A DNA stretch of 64,000 nucleotides, from contig NZ_NBYK01000001.1 in NCBI RefSeq assembly GCF_002197985.1, positions 536,755 to 600,754 of the forward strand, in the 5' to 3' direction. Below, in pieces: positions 8,766-17,261 of the stretch. Each line of letters starts with the position of its first letter. The first letter of the stretch is position 1. This DNA is from Halopseudomonas aestusnigri. GTDB lineage: Bacteria; Pseudomonadota; Gammaproteobacteria; Pseudomonadales; Pseudomonadaceae. Under the pieces are notes generated by a model that was given only the letters and a program-made list of their open reading frames with translations, made no database searches and had not been told where the DNA came from. The position numbers and the translations under genes were made by a program.

Positions 8766-9140
8766 TTAGCCCAGGATAGTTACCCAGGACTCAACGGTGT
8801 CGCCGCCGTATTGTTCTTTCCAAGCCTTCAGGGTCTTGTGGTTGCCACCTTTGGTTTCAATCACTTCGCCGGTATGCGGGTTTTTGTATTGCTTGACCTT
8901 GCGGGTGCGCTTGCCACCAGTGCTTGCTGCCTTGCCTTTGGCTGCACCCAGCTTATTGTCCGGGTCGAGGATGGCAGTGATGTCTTTCAGCGATTTGTTG
9001 TACTGGCCCATCAGGCTCCGCAGTTTTTCCTCGAACTCGATTTCCTTTTTCAGCTTGTCATCGTTGGACAGTGAATTGAGGCGTTCTTTGAGTTCGCGAA
9101 TCTGTTCTTCAATATGACGGTATTCTTGCAGCATTGACAT
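8766..9140 (-). CDS. mvaT: MvaT, H-NS-family xenogeneic silencer
   Basis: Nucleoid protein that binds AT-rich DNA and silences transcription. The 124 residues contain the N-terminal oligomerising coiled coil (about 1-60), a lysine-rich flexible linker (KGKAASTGGKRTRKVKQ), and a C-terminal DNA-binding domain with the MvaT-type segment IETKGGNHKTLKAWK and GGDTVESWV. This is clearly the pseudomonad MvaT/MvaU type and not enteric H-NS. The sbcB-mvaT-purU order is that of Pseudomonas. An AAGGA ribosome site and a 17-bp-spaced promoter lie upstream in an AT-rich stretch, which suits autoregulation. Confidence 0.96.
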   Translation of the reverse strand: MSMLQEYRHIEEQIRELKERLNSLSNDDKLKKEIEFEEKLRSLMGQYNKSLKDITAILDPDNKLGAAKGKAASTGGKRTRKVKQYKNPHTGEVIETKGGNHKTLKAWKEQYGGDTVESWVTILG

Positions 9141-9475
9141 GGATAGTGTCCTTGCAGGGAGTTGATGTAATCAGGATGTTTGAATAATAGGTTAATGACA
9201 AAAAACCTACAACAAGTTATCCGGGCCAACTAACGAATTAATCACATAGTTGTGAGTTACCTATAAACAAGGCTTCTCAGTCGGTCCCGGAATCGATGCC
9301 GGCGGCGGTTTGTCGGCAGATCGAATGATGAGTGACGCCTTAAGGACATAATCCTTCGCACTCTTCATCTGTTTGTGGCTGCATGCGCTCTGCGCAGCGG
9401 GTAAAATGCCGCGGCCCGGTCTTCATCGCTGGCGTGTTGCCGTTGCGGGCGGTTGGCTAATACACAGGAGAGAAA
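9141..9475. other. Divergent intergenic region mvaT-purU, AT-rich
   Basis: A 335-bp gap with no credible gene. The half near mvaT (about 9170-9270) is far more AT-rich than its surroundings and holds the mvaT promoter. The half near purU is GC-rich and must contain the purU promoter, for which I found no convincing -35/-10 pair. AT-rich DNA in front of mvaT is a plausible target for MvaT itself. Confidence 0.6.
9184..9212 (-). promoter_or_regulatory. Predicted sigma-70 promoter of mvaT
   Basis: On the minus strand TTGTAG (9212-9207) and TATTAT (9189-9184) are separated by 17 bp. The -10 matches in five of six positions, the -35 in three. It lies about 45 bp upstream of the mvaT ATG in an AT-rich stretch. 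Confidence 0.55.
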
Positions 9476-10327
9476 ATGCGTACTTTCAGGCTGGTAATCG
9501 CGTGCCCCGATCGTGTCGGGATTGTTGCCAAGGTCAGTAATGTTCTGGCGACCTATAACGGCTGGATTACCGAGGCGAATCACCACTCCGATAATCTTTC
9601 TGGCTGGTTCTTCATGCGCCATGAAATTCGTGCTGATTCCCTGCCGTTTGATCTTGAAGGTTTACGCACTGCCTTTGCACCCATCGGTGAAGAGTTTCAG
9701 ATGGACTGGCGGGTCAGTGATTCTGCAGTGCGCAAGAAAGTGGTTTTGATGGCAAGTCGCGAGTCCCATTGTCTGGCCGACTTGTTGCACCGCTGGCACA
9801 GTGGCGAGCTGGATTGTGATATTACCAGCGTGATTTCCAATCACGATGACTTGCGTAGTATGGTTGAGTGGCATGGTATTCCATTCCACCATGTGCCGGT
9901 CGACCCTAAAGATAAGGAGCCGGCTTTTGCCGAAGTTACTCGTCTGGTGGAAGAACAGCAGGCCGAATGTATCGTGCTGGCGCGCTACATGCAGATTCTG
10001 CCGCCGCAACTGTGCGAGCGTTATGCGCACAAGATTATCAATATTCATCACAGCTTTCTGCCGTCGTTCGTTGGCGCTCGTCCTTATCACCAGGCCGCCC
10101 AGCGCGGGGTCAAGTTGATCGGAGCGACCTGCCATTACGTGACCGAAGAGCTGGATGCGGGCCCGATTATCGAGCAGGACGTGGTTCGCATCACTCACCG
10201 AAATAACGCCGAAGATATGGTTCGCCTGGGCAAGGACGTCGAGAAAATGGTGCTGTCGCGGGGGTTGCGCTACCACCTTGAGGACCGAGTGCTGGTGCAT
10301 GACAACAAGACGGTTGTATTCAGCTAG
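9476..10327 (+). CDS. purU: Formyltetrahydrofolate deformylase
   Basis: Hydrolyses 10-formyl-tetrahydrofolate to formate and tetrahydrofolate, balancing one-carbon pools and supplying formate for purine synthesis. The 283-residue protein has an N-terminal ACT domain (about 1-85, beginning RLVIACPDRVGIVAKVS) and a C-terminal formyltransferase fold. The fold carries the catalytic asparagine-histidine pair in INIHHSFLPSF and the aspartate in TEELDAGPIIEQD. A good AGGAGAG ribosome site precedes the ATG. The mvaT-purU adjacency is conserved in Pseudomonas. Confidence 0.95.
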   Translation: MRTFRLVIACPDRVGIVAKVSNVLATYNGWITEANHHSDNLSGWFFMRHEIRADSLPFDLEGLRTAFAPIGEEFQMDWRVSDSAVRKKVVLMASRESHCLADLLHRWHSGELDCDITSVISNHDDLRSMVEWHGIPFHHVPVDPKDKEPAFAEVTRLVEEQQAECIVLARYMQILPPQLCERYAHKIINIHHSFLPSFVGARPYHQAAQRGVKLIGATCHYVTEELDAGPIIEQDVVRITHRNNAEDMVRLGKDVEKMVLSRGLRYHLEDRVLVHDNKTVVFS

Positions 10328-10433
10328 TCCTCCCCCGACGCGGATTTGGGCCACAACCTTTGATTGGCGTCACTGTATGCATTGTTCTGCGGCCTGCTAA
10401 GCTGGTAACGGAGAAACCCGAGCAGGAGGCTGT

Positions 10434-10847
10434 ATGCTGAAATCCGTAAAAGTGCGCGATTATATGACCACGGATCTGGTTACCTTTACGCCAGACATGG
10501 ACTTGTTTCGCGCGATCGACAAGCTGTTGATGCATCGTATTTCCGGGGCGCCGGTGCTGGATGAGAACGGCTATCTGATCGGGTTGCTGTCGGAAGGGGA
10601 TTGCCTGAAAGGCATTCTGGCCGGCAGCTATTTTGAGGAGGCGGGAGGGTCGGTTGCCTCGGTGATGACCACAGTGGTCGAGACCATTGATGCCGATGCG
10701 GATATCGTAAAGGCAGCCGAGCACTTTATTTCCCAGCGACGCAGACGTTTGCCGGTTGTCGACGAGGGGCAACTGGTCGGTCAGATTAGCCGGCGTGACA
10801 TTCTCAGGGCCATGCAGACCTATAATCAGCATGGTGCGCCAAAGTGA
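10434..10847 (+). CDS. Two-CBS-domain protein
   Basis: 137-residue cytosolic protein made of a Bateman module only: CBS1 (about 5-65, with VRDYMTTDLVTFTPD and GAPVLDENGYLIGLLSEGDCL) and CBS2 (about 75-135, with VASVMTTVVETIDAD and RRLPVVDEGQLVGQISRRDILRAM). Such stand-alone pairs usually bind adenine nucleotides and regulate another protein; the partner is not known here. An AGGAGG ribosome site precedes the ATG. Its stop overlaps the GTG of a 52-codon acidic ORF (GTGA overlap), suggesting coupling. Confidence 0.9.
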   Translation: MLKSVKVRDYMTTDLVTFTPDMDLFRAIDKLLMHRISGAPVLDENGYLIGLLSEGDCLKGILAGSYFEEAGGSVASVMTTVVETIDADADIVKAAEHFISQRRRRLPVVDEGQLVGQISRRDILRAMQTYNQHGAPK

Positions 10848-11002
10848 TTGAGGATGACGATGAGGGGTTCGATCCCCTGGAGGCGGGTTCGGCAGTGCTG
10901 CCGCCAACGCTGGGCGAGGGATGTCTGACCCGCTTCGACCCCGATCGGCTGAACGAGAATATGGGAACGGATTTTGGCGCTGCCTGCGAGCTGGATGCCT
11001 GA
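10844..11002 (+). CDS. Putative 52-residue acidic protein coupled to CBS gene
   Basis: GTG start at 10844 overlaps the TGA of the CBS gene by three bases, followed by 52 codons and TGA. The product is strongly acidic at the start ([10 protein letters not shown]) and has no recognised domain, no membrane segment and no signal peptide. The overlap geometry and a codon usage similar to the neighbours favour a real gene; its shortness and lack of known homologues are against. I do not recognise it. Confidence 0.45.
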   Translation: MIEDDDEGFDPLEAGSAVLPPTLGEGCLTRFDPDRLNENMGTDFGAACELDA

Positions 11003-11150
11003 CAACCGTCAACCCGTGTTTGTTTTGCCGCGCATAGGTGCAACTGGCATAATGCCGGCGCTGGTCGTGGGGCCCTGGCGGAGCTCCCGACTTTCGTGTT
11101 TGTTCAGCAGGGAACGCGAGAGTCCTGACGCCTGGAGACTACAGTTGTCG

Positions 11151-12398
11151 ATGCTGAAAAAGATTCCTACCCAATCCCTGCGTGTTGGCATGTATGTCGA
11201 CAAATTCTGCGGTTCCTGGCTGCAGCATCCGTTTTGGAGCAAGAAGCTTCTGATTGAGGATGTACGCACGCTCAACACTATTTTGCAAAGCTCGATTGCG
11301 GAAGTGATTATTGACGTCAGCAAAGGTCTGGATGTCGAAGTGGCTGCACAGCCTGATATGCCGACGTCTGCCGATGCTCCCTCCGAAGTGGAGATCGCCG
11401 TGGCCGAGGTTGAGGCTGCAAGTGCGTCAGGTTCAGCGCCGAGCGAGAGGGTAGTCAGGGCTTCTATGGCCGATGAAGTGCGGCGTGCCCAGCAGATATT
11501 TCGCAACGGCAAACAGGCAATTCAGGACCTGTTCAAGGACGTACGTCTGGGCAACGCCATCACGACTGACGGGTTGCACGATCTGGTCAGCGAGATGAGT
11601 CTGTCGCTCAGCCGAAACCCCCATGCATTGATCAGCGTTGCCCGCATCAAGTCCAAGGATGAGTACACCTATCTGCACTCCGTTGCCGTAGCTGCTCTGA
11701 TGGTGGGTATGGCTCGGTTGTTGAAAATGCCGGAAGACCAGGTGATGGAAGCGGGTATGGCGGGCTTGCTGCATGACATGGGTAAGGCCGTCATGCCTGA
11801 AGCGGTGTTGAACAAACCGGGCAAATTGACCGATGAGGAATTTGCCATCATGCGTTCTCACCCGGCCGAAGGGCACAAATTGCTGCTCGACTGGGACGGG
11901 GTACCGGATGCGGTGCTGGATGTATGTCTGCATCACCATGAGAAAGTGGATGGTACCGGCTATCCCGAGCGGCTGGCCGGGGAAAATATTTCGCTGCTGG
12001 CGCGCATGGGTGCGATCTGCGACGTCTATGACGCCATTACCTCAAATCGCCCTTACAAGGCGGGCTGGGATCCGGCCGAGTCGCTGAGTCGGATGGCCAG
12101 TTGGAAAGGCCATTTTGACCCGGTGCTGTTCAAGCTGTTTGTTCGTATGTTGGGCATTTATCCGGTCGGCTCCCTTGTGCGGCTTGAGTCCGAGCGTCTG
12201 GGAGTGGTTGTAGAGCAGGGTACCAGTTCCCTGCTCACGCCCAAGGTCAGCGTGTTCTATTCGGTGCGCTTGAAGCAGGGATTACCGGTTACCCTGATTG
12301 ATCTGGCCGACGCCCATGAAACGGATCGAATCATCGGACGAGAGAGCCCGGAAGACTGGCCATTCAAGCAGCTGGACCGCTTGTGGTTGCCTGACTGA
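11151..12398 (+). CDS. HD-GYP c-di-GMP phosphodiesterase with DUF3391
   Basis: 415-residue cytosolic protein. An N-terminal DUF3391 segment (about 1-110, [15 protein letters not shown]) precedes an HD-GYP domain with the HD pair at residues 208-209 (LLHDMGK), HHHE at 261-264 and GYP at 270-272, all intact. Hydrolysis of c-di-GMP to GMP or pGpG is therefore expected. Start choice: ATG at 11151 matches the usual family N-terminus, but TTG at 11145 sits at better distance (7 nt) from the GGAG site. Upstream codons lack homology. The gene ends at a strong terminator shared with ahpF. Confidence 0.9.
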   Translation: MLKKIPTQSLRVGMYVDKFCGSWLQHPFWSKKLLIEDVRTLNTILQSSIAEVIIDVSKGLDVEVAAQPDMPTSADAPSEVEIAVAEVEAASASGSAPSERVVRASMADEVRRAQQIFRNGKQAIQDLFKDVRLGNAITTDGLHDLVSEMSLSLSRNPHALISVARIKSKDEYTYLHSVAVAALMVGMARLLKMPEDQVMEAGMAGLLHDMGKAVMPEAVLNKPGKLTDEEFAIMRSHPAEGHKLLLDWDGVPDAVLDVCLHHHEKVDGTGYPERLAGENISLLARMGAICDVYDAITSNRPYKAGWDPAESLSRMASWKGHFDPVLFKLFVRMLGIYPVGSLVRLESERLGVVVEQGTSSLLTPKVSVFYSVRLKQGLPVTLIDLADAHETDRIIGRESPEDWPFKQLDRLWLPD

Positions 12399-12409
12399 GC
12401 GAATTGCGC

Positions 12410-12445
12410 GCACAAAAAACCGCCCATTGGGGCGGTTTTTTGTGC
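12410..12445. terminator. Bidirectional intrinsic terminator, HD-GYP gene / ahpF
   Basis: A perfect 16-bp stem, GCACAAAAAACCGCCC, with loop ATTG and its exact complement. A-tract and T-tract flank the GC core, so it can end transcription of both convergent genes. Confidence 0.92.
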
Positions 12446-12455
12446 GGCTCAGACA

Positions 12456-14039
12456 TCAGGCCAGTTCAGCTTCTTCCTTCCTCGCAGTCGCCGGGTCCGG
12501 GGTGCGGATCAGGTGGTCGAAGGCAGCCAGGGCCGCGGTGGAACCGGCACCCATGGCAATGATGATCTGCTTGAACGGCACGGTTGTGACGTCGCCGGCA
12601 GCAAATACGCCTTCCAGGTTGGTCGAGCCGCGGCTGTCGATCTCGATCTCGCCGAAGCGGGTCAGGTTCAGATCGCCACCCTTGAGCCATTCGGTGTTCG
12701 GTACCAGGCCGATCTGGACGAAGATACCGGCAACGTCGACCTGCTTGAGCTCATCTGTGGTGCGATCCTTATAGGTCAGACCGACAACCTTGCTGCCATC
12801 GCCACGCACTTCGGTGGTCTGGGCGTTCTTGATGATCTCGATGTTCGACATTGAACGCGCCTTGCGCTGCAATACTTCATCGGCGCGCAGGGTGTCGGCG
12901 AACTCCAGCACGGTTACATGCTCCACGATGCCGGCCAGGTCAATCGCCGCTTCGATCCCCGAGTTGCCGCCGCCGATGACGGCAACACGCTTGCCCTTGA
13001 ACAGCGGACCGTCGCAGTGCGGGCAGTACGCCACGCCCTTGCCGCGGTATTCCTGTTCGCCCGGTACGTTCATCTCCCTCCAGCGCGCGCCGGTGGCAAG
13101 AATGACCGTGCGGCTGCGCAGGGTGGCTCCGCTCTCCAGGCCGATCTCTACGTAGTCACCGGTGTCCAGGCTGGCAGCTTTCTGCTCGGTGATGACATCC
13201 ACCTCGTACTCCTTGACGTGTTGCTCGAGGCTGGCAACCAGCTTGGGGCCTTCGGTGTAGGGCACGGAGATAAAGTTTTCGATGCCGACGGTGTCCATCA
13301 CCTGGCCACCGAAGCGCTCGGCGACGATACCGGTACGAATGCCTTTGCGGGCCGCGTAAATGGCAGCTGAGGCGCCAGCCGGGCCGCCACCGACGATCAG
13401 TACATCGTACGGCGCTTTCTCGTTCAGCTCTGCAGCCTTGCGTTTGGCCGCACCGGTGTCGATCTTGTTGACGATCTCCGCCAGCGTCATGCGGCCCTGA
13501 CCGAAGGGCTCGCCGTTCAGGTAAACCGACGGCACGGCCATGATCTGGCGCTGCTCGACTTCGTCCTGGAACAGAGCACCGTCAATCATCACGTGGGTGA
13601 TGTTGGGGTTCAGAACGGCCATCAGGTTCAGCGCCTGGACCACGTCCGGGCAGTTCTGGCATGACAGCGAGATGTAGGTCTCGAAGTGAAACTCGCCTTC
13701 CAGGTTGCGGATCTGCTCCAGCAGGGCAGGGTCGGCCTTGGACGGGTGACCGCCGGACTGCAGCAGTGCCAGTACCAGTGAGGTGAACTCGTGGCCCATC
13801 GGGATGCCGGCGAAGCGGATGCGCGGTGTTTCACCGGCGGCGCCTACCGCCATGCTCGGGGTGCGCTTGTCATCGGCCGAGACCAGGCCGATTTTACCGG
13901 ACATCTCCGCGATTTCGACCGCGAGTTCATGTAATTCTTTGCCCTTGGGGCTTTCATCTACGGACACGCTGATTTCGATCGGGTTAACGATGTGCTGCAG
14001 GTACGTGTCCAGTTGTTTCTTCAGGTTGGCGTCCAACAT
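12456..14039 (-). CDS. ahpF: Alkyl hydroperoxide reductase flavoprotein subunit
   Basis: NADH-dependent disulfide reductase that regenerates AhpC. The start at 14039 has AAGGA 7 nt upstream and gives 527 residues, the usual length. The N-terminal tandem thioredoxin-fold domain carries Cys127-x2-Cys130 (LSCQNC). The FAD domain has [18 protein letters not shown]. The central redox centre is AYCPHCDGP at roughly residue 350, followed by the NADH-binding [10 protein letters not shown]. The nine codons further upstream have no support. It lies downstream of ahpC with a terminator hairpin between them, so ahpF expression probably comes from read-through or its own promoter. Confidence 0.95.
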   Translation of the reverse strand: MLDANLKKQLDTYLQHIVNPIEISVSVDESPKGKELHELAVEIAEMSGKIGLVSADDKRTPSMAVGAAGETPRIRFAGIPMGHEFTSLVLALLQSGGHPSKADPALLEQIRNLEGEFHFETYISLSCQNCPDVVQALNLMAVLNPNITHVMIDGALFQDEVEQRQIMAVPSVYLNGEPFGQGRMTLAEIVNKIDTGAAKRKAAELNEKAPYDVLIVGGGPAGASAAIYAARKGIRTGIVAERFGGQVMDTVGIENFISVPYTEGPKLVASLEQHVKEYEVDVITEQKAASLDTGDYVEIGLESGATLRSRTVILATGARWREMNVPGEQEYRGKGVAYCPHCDGPLFKGKRVAVIGGGNSGIEAAIDLAGIVEHVTVLEFADTLRADEVLQRKARSMSNIEIIKNAQTTEVRGDGSKVVGLTYKDRTTDELKQVDVAGIFVQIGLVPNTEWLKGGDLNLTRFGEIEIDSRGSTNLEGVFAAGDVTTVPFKQIIIAMGAGSTAALAAFDHLIRTPDPATARKEEAELA

Positions 14040-14076
14040 ATGCGTGTCCTTTGAAAATGGGGTCAAATTTCGGGCA

Positions 14077-14128
14077 TAAAAAACCCGGCCCGCCGACTGC
14101 GAGCCTGTGGCTGCGCAGCGGGCCGGGT
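14077..14128 (-). terminator. Terminator/attenuator between ahpC and ahpF
   Basis: On the minus strand an 11-bp stem (ACCCGGCCCGC at 14128-14118 paired with 14093-14083) closes a 24-nt loop that itself contains CTGCGCAG, and ends in a T run (14083-14078). It follows the ahpC stop, so it should limit read-through into ahpF and give more AhpC than AhpF. Confidence 0.75.
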
Positions 14129-14141
14129 CATCAGGCCGATC

Positions 14142-14705
14142 TTAGATCTTGCCTACCAGGTCGAGAGAAGGAGCCAGAGTGGCTTCGCCTTCTTTCCACT
14201 TGGCCGGGCAAACTTCGCCCGGGTGAGCTGCAACGTACTGGGCAGCCTTGATTTTGCGAACCATGTCTTCAGCGTTGCGGCCAATGCCTTCGGCAGTGAT
14301 TTCAACAGCCTGGATCACGCCCTGCGGGTCGATGATGAAGGTGCCACGGTTGGCCAGGCCCTGATCTTCGCGCAGGATTTCGAAGTTGCGGCTGATCTGC
14401 ATGGTCGGGTCGCCGATCATGGCGTACTGGATCTTGCCGATGGTTTCAGAGCTGTCGTGCCACGCTTTGTGGGTGAAGTGGGTGTCAGTGGACACGGCGT
14501 ACACTTCAACGCCCATTTTCTGCAGTTCGGCATAGTGATCAGCAACGTCGCCCAGCTCGGTCGGGCAAACGAAGGTGAAGTCAGCCGGGTAGAAGAAGAA
14601 GACGGCCCACTTGCCTTTGACGTCGGCTTCAGTCAGATCGAAGAACTCGCCATTCTTGAATGCAGAGGCTTTGAACGGTTTGATTTCGGTGTTGATAACA
14701 GACAT
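14142..14705 (-). CDS. ahpC: Alkyl hydroperoxide reductase peroxiredoxin subunit
   Basis: Typical 2-Cys peroxiredoxin of 187 residues that reduces H2O2 and organic hydroperoxides. The peroxidatic cysteine is Cys47 in FTFVCPTE and the resolving cysteine is Cys166 in GEVCPAKW. The [21 protein letters not shown] C-terminal tail (key residues LAPS..LVGKI) marks the AhpC1/E. coli type. An AAGGAG ribosome site precedes the ATG. Upstream lies an OxyR-type site at 14786-14822, so peroxide induction is expected. Confidence 0.96.
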   Translation of the reverse strand: MSVINTEIKPFKASAFKNGEFFDLTEADVKGKWAVFFFYPADFTFVCPTELGDVADHYAELQKMGVEVYAVSTDTHFTHKAWHDSSETIGKIQYAMIGDPTMQISRNFEILREDQGLANRGTFIIDPQGVIQAVEITAEGIGRNAEDMVRKIKAAQYVAAHPGEVCPAKWKEGEATLAPSLDLVGKI

Positions 14706-14785
14706 GTAGAACTCCTTCTTGAGTCGTTTTCGTCGATGGTTGAGAAGACAGGAGCTATGGTATGCGCCTGTGTTAAATACTTAAA

Positions 14786-14822
14786 ATAAATTTCAACTAA
14801 ACCGTGAATAGCTTTTCGCTAT
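14786..14822 (-). promoter_or_regulatory. OxyR operator upstream of ahpC
   Basis: Four tetranucleotides at exact 7-bp intervals, ATAA-N7-CTAA-N7-ATAG-N7-CTAT on the plus strand, against the OxyR consensus ATAG-N7-CTAT-N7-ATAG-N7-CTAT: 14 of 16 positions match. The site lies 81-117 bp upstream of the ahpC start. It could also affect moaC, 155 bp away on the other side. Confidence 0.82.
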
Positions 14823-14977
14823 ATAGGTGCGCTGTTAACAATTTCAAGCGATCAGCGTTCACGGCCTGAATTGTGCGTCGGGATGTGTGACCGTTGCAGG
14901 TGCAGTTGGTTCTTCGGGCTGTCAGCGGCAGAGGATTGCAGTAAAGTAGCCAGCGAATACGCAACCGGACCTACTTT

Positions 14978-15457
14978 ATGCTTACTCACCTGGACGCACA
15001 AGGCCGCGCCAGTATGGTCGATGTCACCGACAAGGCCGTTACCCACCGCGAGGCGGTCGCCGAGTCGTTGGTACGCATGCGCCCGCAGACGCTGGAATTG
15101 ATTCAGAGTGGTGGTCATCCTAAAGGTGACGTCATGGCCGTTGCCCGCATTGCCGGCATTCAGGCGGCCAAGCGTACGTCCGACCTCATCCCCCTGTGCC
15201 ATCCACTGATGCTCACCAGCGTCAAGGTAGAACTCGGCATCGAAGCGCCTGACGCGGTGCGCATTCAGGCGCGCTGCAAGCTGGCCGGTCAGACTGGTGT
15301 CGAGATGGAGGCGCTGACAGCGGTCAGTGTCGCTGCTCTCACCCTGTACGACATGTGCAAGGCAGTCGACAAGGGTATGGTGATCGAGAGTACTCGGCTG
15401 CTGAGCAAGAGCGGTGGAAAGAGCGGGGAGTTTCAGGCGGAGGCGGGTAGCGCGTGA
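14978..15457 (+). CDS. moaC: Cyclic pyranopterin monophosphate synthase MoaC
   Basis: Second enzyme of molybdenum-cofactor synthesis, acting after MoaA. The 159 residues show the family blocks [27 protein letters not shown] and the catalytic [10 protein letters not shown] (lysines and aspartate). No strong ribosome site precedes the ATG at 14978, but the next in-frame codons would cut into conserved sequence. The stop overlaps the moaD GTG (GTGA). First gene of moaC-moaD-moaE-moaA. Confidence 0.95.
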   Translation: MLTHLDAQGRASMVDVTDKAVTHREAVAESLVRMRPQTLELIQSGGHPKGDVMAVARIAGIQAAKRTSDLIPLCHPLMLTSVKVELGIEAPDAVRIQARCKLAGQTGVEMEALTAVSVAALTLYDMCKAVDKGMVIESTRLLSKSGGKSGEFQAEAGSA

Positions 15458-15702
15458 TAGAGCTGCAGTTTTTTGCCCGTTACCGGGATGTGCTCGGCAG
15501 CAGCGGGGAGCAACTGATGTGGACCCCGGAGCTGAGCACCCTTGAAGACCTTCGGCAGCTCCTGCTGGCGCGTGGTGAGGCTTGGCAGGTACTGGCCGAG
15601 CCACGCCTGATGTGTGCGCGTAATCAGGAGTTGTGTACCCTTGACGAGCCACTGGCTGACGGTGATGAGATTGCCTTCTTTCCGCCAGTGACGGGTGGTT
15701 GA
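15454..15702 (+). CDS. moaD: Molybdopterin synthase sulfur carrier MoaD
   Basis: 82-residue ubiquitin-like small subunit of molybdopterin synthase. It starts with GTG overlapping the moaC stop and opens with the beta-grasp strand [11 protein letters not shown]. It ends in the FFPPVTGG tail, whose terminal Gly-Gly becomes the thiocarboxylate. The overlap with moaE keeps the two synthase subunits translationally coupled. Confidence 0.93.
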   Translation: MIELQFFARYRDVLGSSGEQLMWTPELSTLEDLRQLLLARGEAWQVLAEPRLMCARNQELCTLDEPLADGDEIAFFPPVTGG

Positions 15703-15703
15703 T

Positions 15704-16159
15704 GTGTTGATTGAGGTGCAGCAGGCCCACTTTGATCCGGGCGAGCGGCTCAATCGTCTGCATGCGGACCATCTGGGCGTGGGCGCCGTGGTCGGCTTTG
15801 TGGGGTATGTGCGCGACTATAACGAGGGTGATCCGGTGTCCGGCATGTGGCTTGAGCACTATCCGGGCATGACGGAAAAGGCGCTGACCGGTATCGTCGA
15901 GCAGGCGCAGGCCCGCTGGCCACTGCTGGACGTGCAGGTATTGCACCGCGTTGGCCAGCTGGAGCCTGGAGAGCCGATTGTGTTTGTTGGTGTTGCCTGC
16001 GCCCACCGCCAGGCAGCCTTTGAGGCTAACGCCTTTATCATGGATTACCTCAAGACCCGCGCGCCGTTCTGGAAGCGCGAAGCAACGCCGGATGGCGAGC
16101 GCTGGGTTGATGCACGCGATAGCGACGAAGTTGCGCTTTCGCGCTGGAAAACAGATTAG
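15704..16159 (+). CDS. moaE: Molybdopterin synthase catalytic subunit MoaE
   Basis: Large subunit of molybdopterin synthase, converting cPMP to molybdopterin with sulfur from MoaD. With GTG at 15704 the product is 151 residues and opens L-I-E-V-Q, like other pseudomonad MoaE proteins; an in-frame GTG at 15695, overlapping moaD by 8 nt, is the alternative. Family blocks are GAVVGFVGYVRDYN, LEHYPGMTEKAL, VLHRVGQLEPGEPIVFVGV and the C-terminal PFWKRE lysine segment. Third gene of the moa operon. Confidence 0.92.
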   Translation: MLIEVQQAHFDPGERLNRLHADHLGVGAVVGFVGYVRDYNEGDPVSGMWLEHYPGMTEKALTGIVEQAQARWPLLDVQVLHRVGQLEPGEPIVFVGVACAHRQAAFEANAFIMDYLKTRAPFWKREATPDGERWVDARDSDEVALSRWKTD

Positions 16160-16171
16160 TCGGAGCCTTGC

Positions 16172-17167
16172 ATGACACAGTTGATGTTGCAGGACGGTCT
16201 GGGGAGAAAGATAGAATATCTCCGTATTTCGGTGACAGATCGCTGCGATTTCCGCTGTGTTTACTGCATGGCCGAAGATATGACCTTTCTTCCCCGCCAG
16301 CAGATTCTCAGTCTTGAAGAGATTGAGCGTTTGGCGCGGTTGTTTGTCGCCCAGGGCGTTCGCAAGATCCGGCTGACCGGAGGCGAGCCGCTGGTGAGGC
16401 GTGGCGTGGTTGACCTTTGTGCCCGCATCAGCGCCCTGCCGGGGCTGCGCGAACTGGTGATGACCACCAATGGCTCGCAGTTGACCAAGCTGGCCCGGCC
16501 GCTGGCCGAGGCCGGCGTTAAGCGGCTCAATATAAGCCTCGACAGCCTCAATCACGAACGCTTCAGGAGTATTACCCGCACGGGTGACCTGCAGCAGGTG
16601 CTCGATGGTATCGAGGCTGCGCGTGACGCCGGTTTTGAGCGGGTCAAGCTCAACACGGTGGTGCTCAAGGGCCGCAACCACGATGAGGTGCAGGCGCTGG
16701 CGGCCTACGCGCTGGAGCGGGGCTTGGACATCACCTTTATCGAAGAGATGCCGCTCGGCGAGGTGGGGCGTGAGCGGGGCGAAGCCTACTGCTCAAGCGA
16801 CGAAGTGCGCAGTCTGCTGGCGGAACGCTACCGCTTGATCGACAGTGCTGAAAACTCTGGCGGGCCGGCGCGCTACCTGCGAATCGATGGCTACCCGGAT
16901 AGTCGCATCGGATTCATTTCACCGCATTCGCACAATTTTTGTGACACCTGTAATCGGGTACGTCTGACCACCGAAGGGCGCCTGCTGCTTTGTCTTGGAC
17001 ACGAGAATTCTCTGGATATGCGCGCCCTGGTCAGGCGTCATCCGGAGCATGACGAGCCGGTCAGCGAGGCTCTGGAACGTGCCCTGCAACACAAGCCGGC
17101 GCGGCATGAATTCAGCGTGGGTGGTGAGGTTCAGGTGTTGCGTTTCATGAACGCGACCGGCGGCTAG
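16172..17167 (+). CDS. moaA: GTP 3',8-cyclase MoaA (radical SAM)
   Basis: Catalyses the first molybdenum-cofactor step, GTP to 3',8-cyclo-7,8-dihydro-GTP. The 331-residue protein has the radical SAM Cys25-x3-Cys29-x2-Cys32 cluster (RCDFRCVYC), the SAM-binding [11 protein letters not shown], and the C-terminal second cluster in [11 protein letters not shown]...CLG. It ends in Gly-Gly, as active MoaA proteins do. It closes the moaCDEA operon. The gene order with moaA last differs from the enteric moaABCDE order. Confidence 0.95.
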   Translation: MTQLMLQDGLGRKIEYLRISVTDRCDFRCVYCMAEDMTFLPRQQILSLEEIERLARLFVAQGVRKIRLTGGEPLVRRGVVDLCARISALPGLRELVMTTNGSQLTKLARPLAEAGVKRLNISLDSLNHERFRSITRTGDLQQVLDGIEAARDAGFERVKLNTVVLKGRNHDEVQALAAYALERGLDITFIEEMPLGEVGRERGEAYCSSDEVRSLLAERYRLIDSAENSGGPARYLRIDGYPDSRIGFISPHSHNFCDTCNRVRLTTEGRLLLCLGHENSLDMRALVRRHPEHDEPVSEALERALQHKPARHEFSVGGEVQVLRFMNATGG

Positions 17168-17185
17168 GATGCGGCCACGGGTCTA

Positions 17186-17227
17186 TTGACGCTGGTCAAA
17201 ACCTGGTTTGCCTGGCCGGCGTAGGCT
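17186..17227 (+). promoter_or_regulatory. Anr/FNR-type box plus -10 of hemN
   Basis: TTGACGCTGGTCAA at 17186-17199 is a perfect dyad, eight of ten conserved bases of TTGAT-N4-ATCAA. A TAGGCT hexamer follows at 17222-17227, 29.5 bp from the dyad centre, the class II geometry. This layout and hexamer are the same as at the usp promoter. hemN is a known Anr target in P. aeruginosa. Confidence 0.75.
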
Positions 17228-17261
17228 TTGTTCCATGCCAGAGCAAAGCCGGAGTTTCCCC

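Noticed and set aside
14823-14977. Molybdenum-cofactor riboswitch in front of moaC
   Set aside because: The leader has GC-rich pieces that could pair, but I could not lay out the conserved Moco core. A covariance-model search would be needed.
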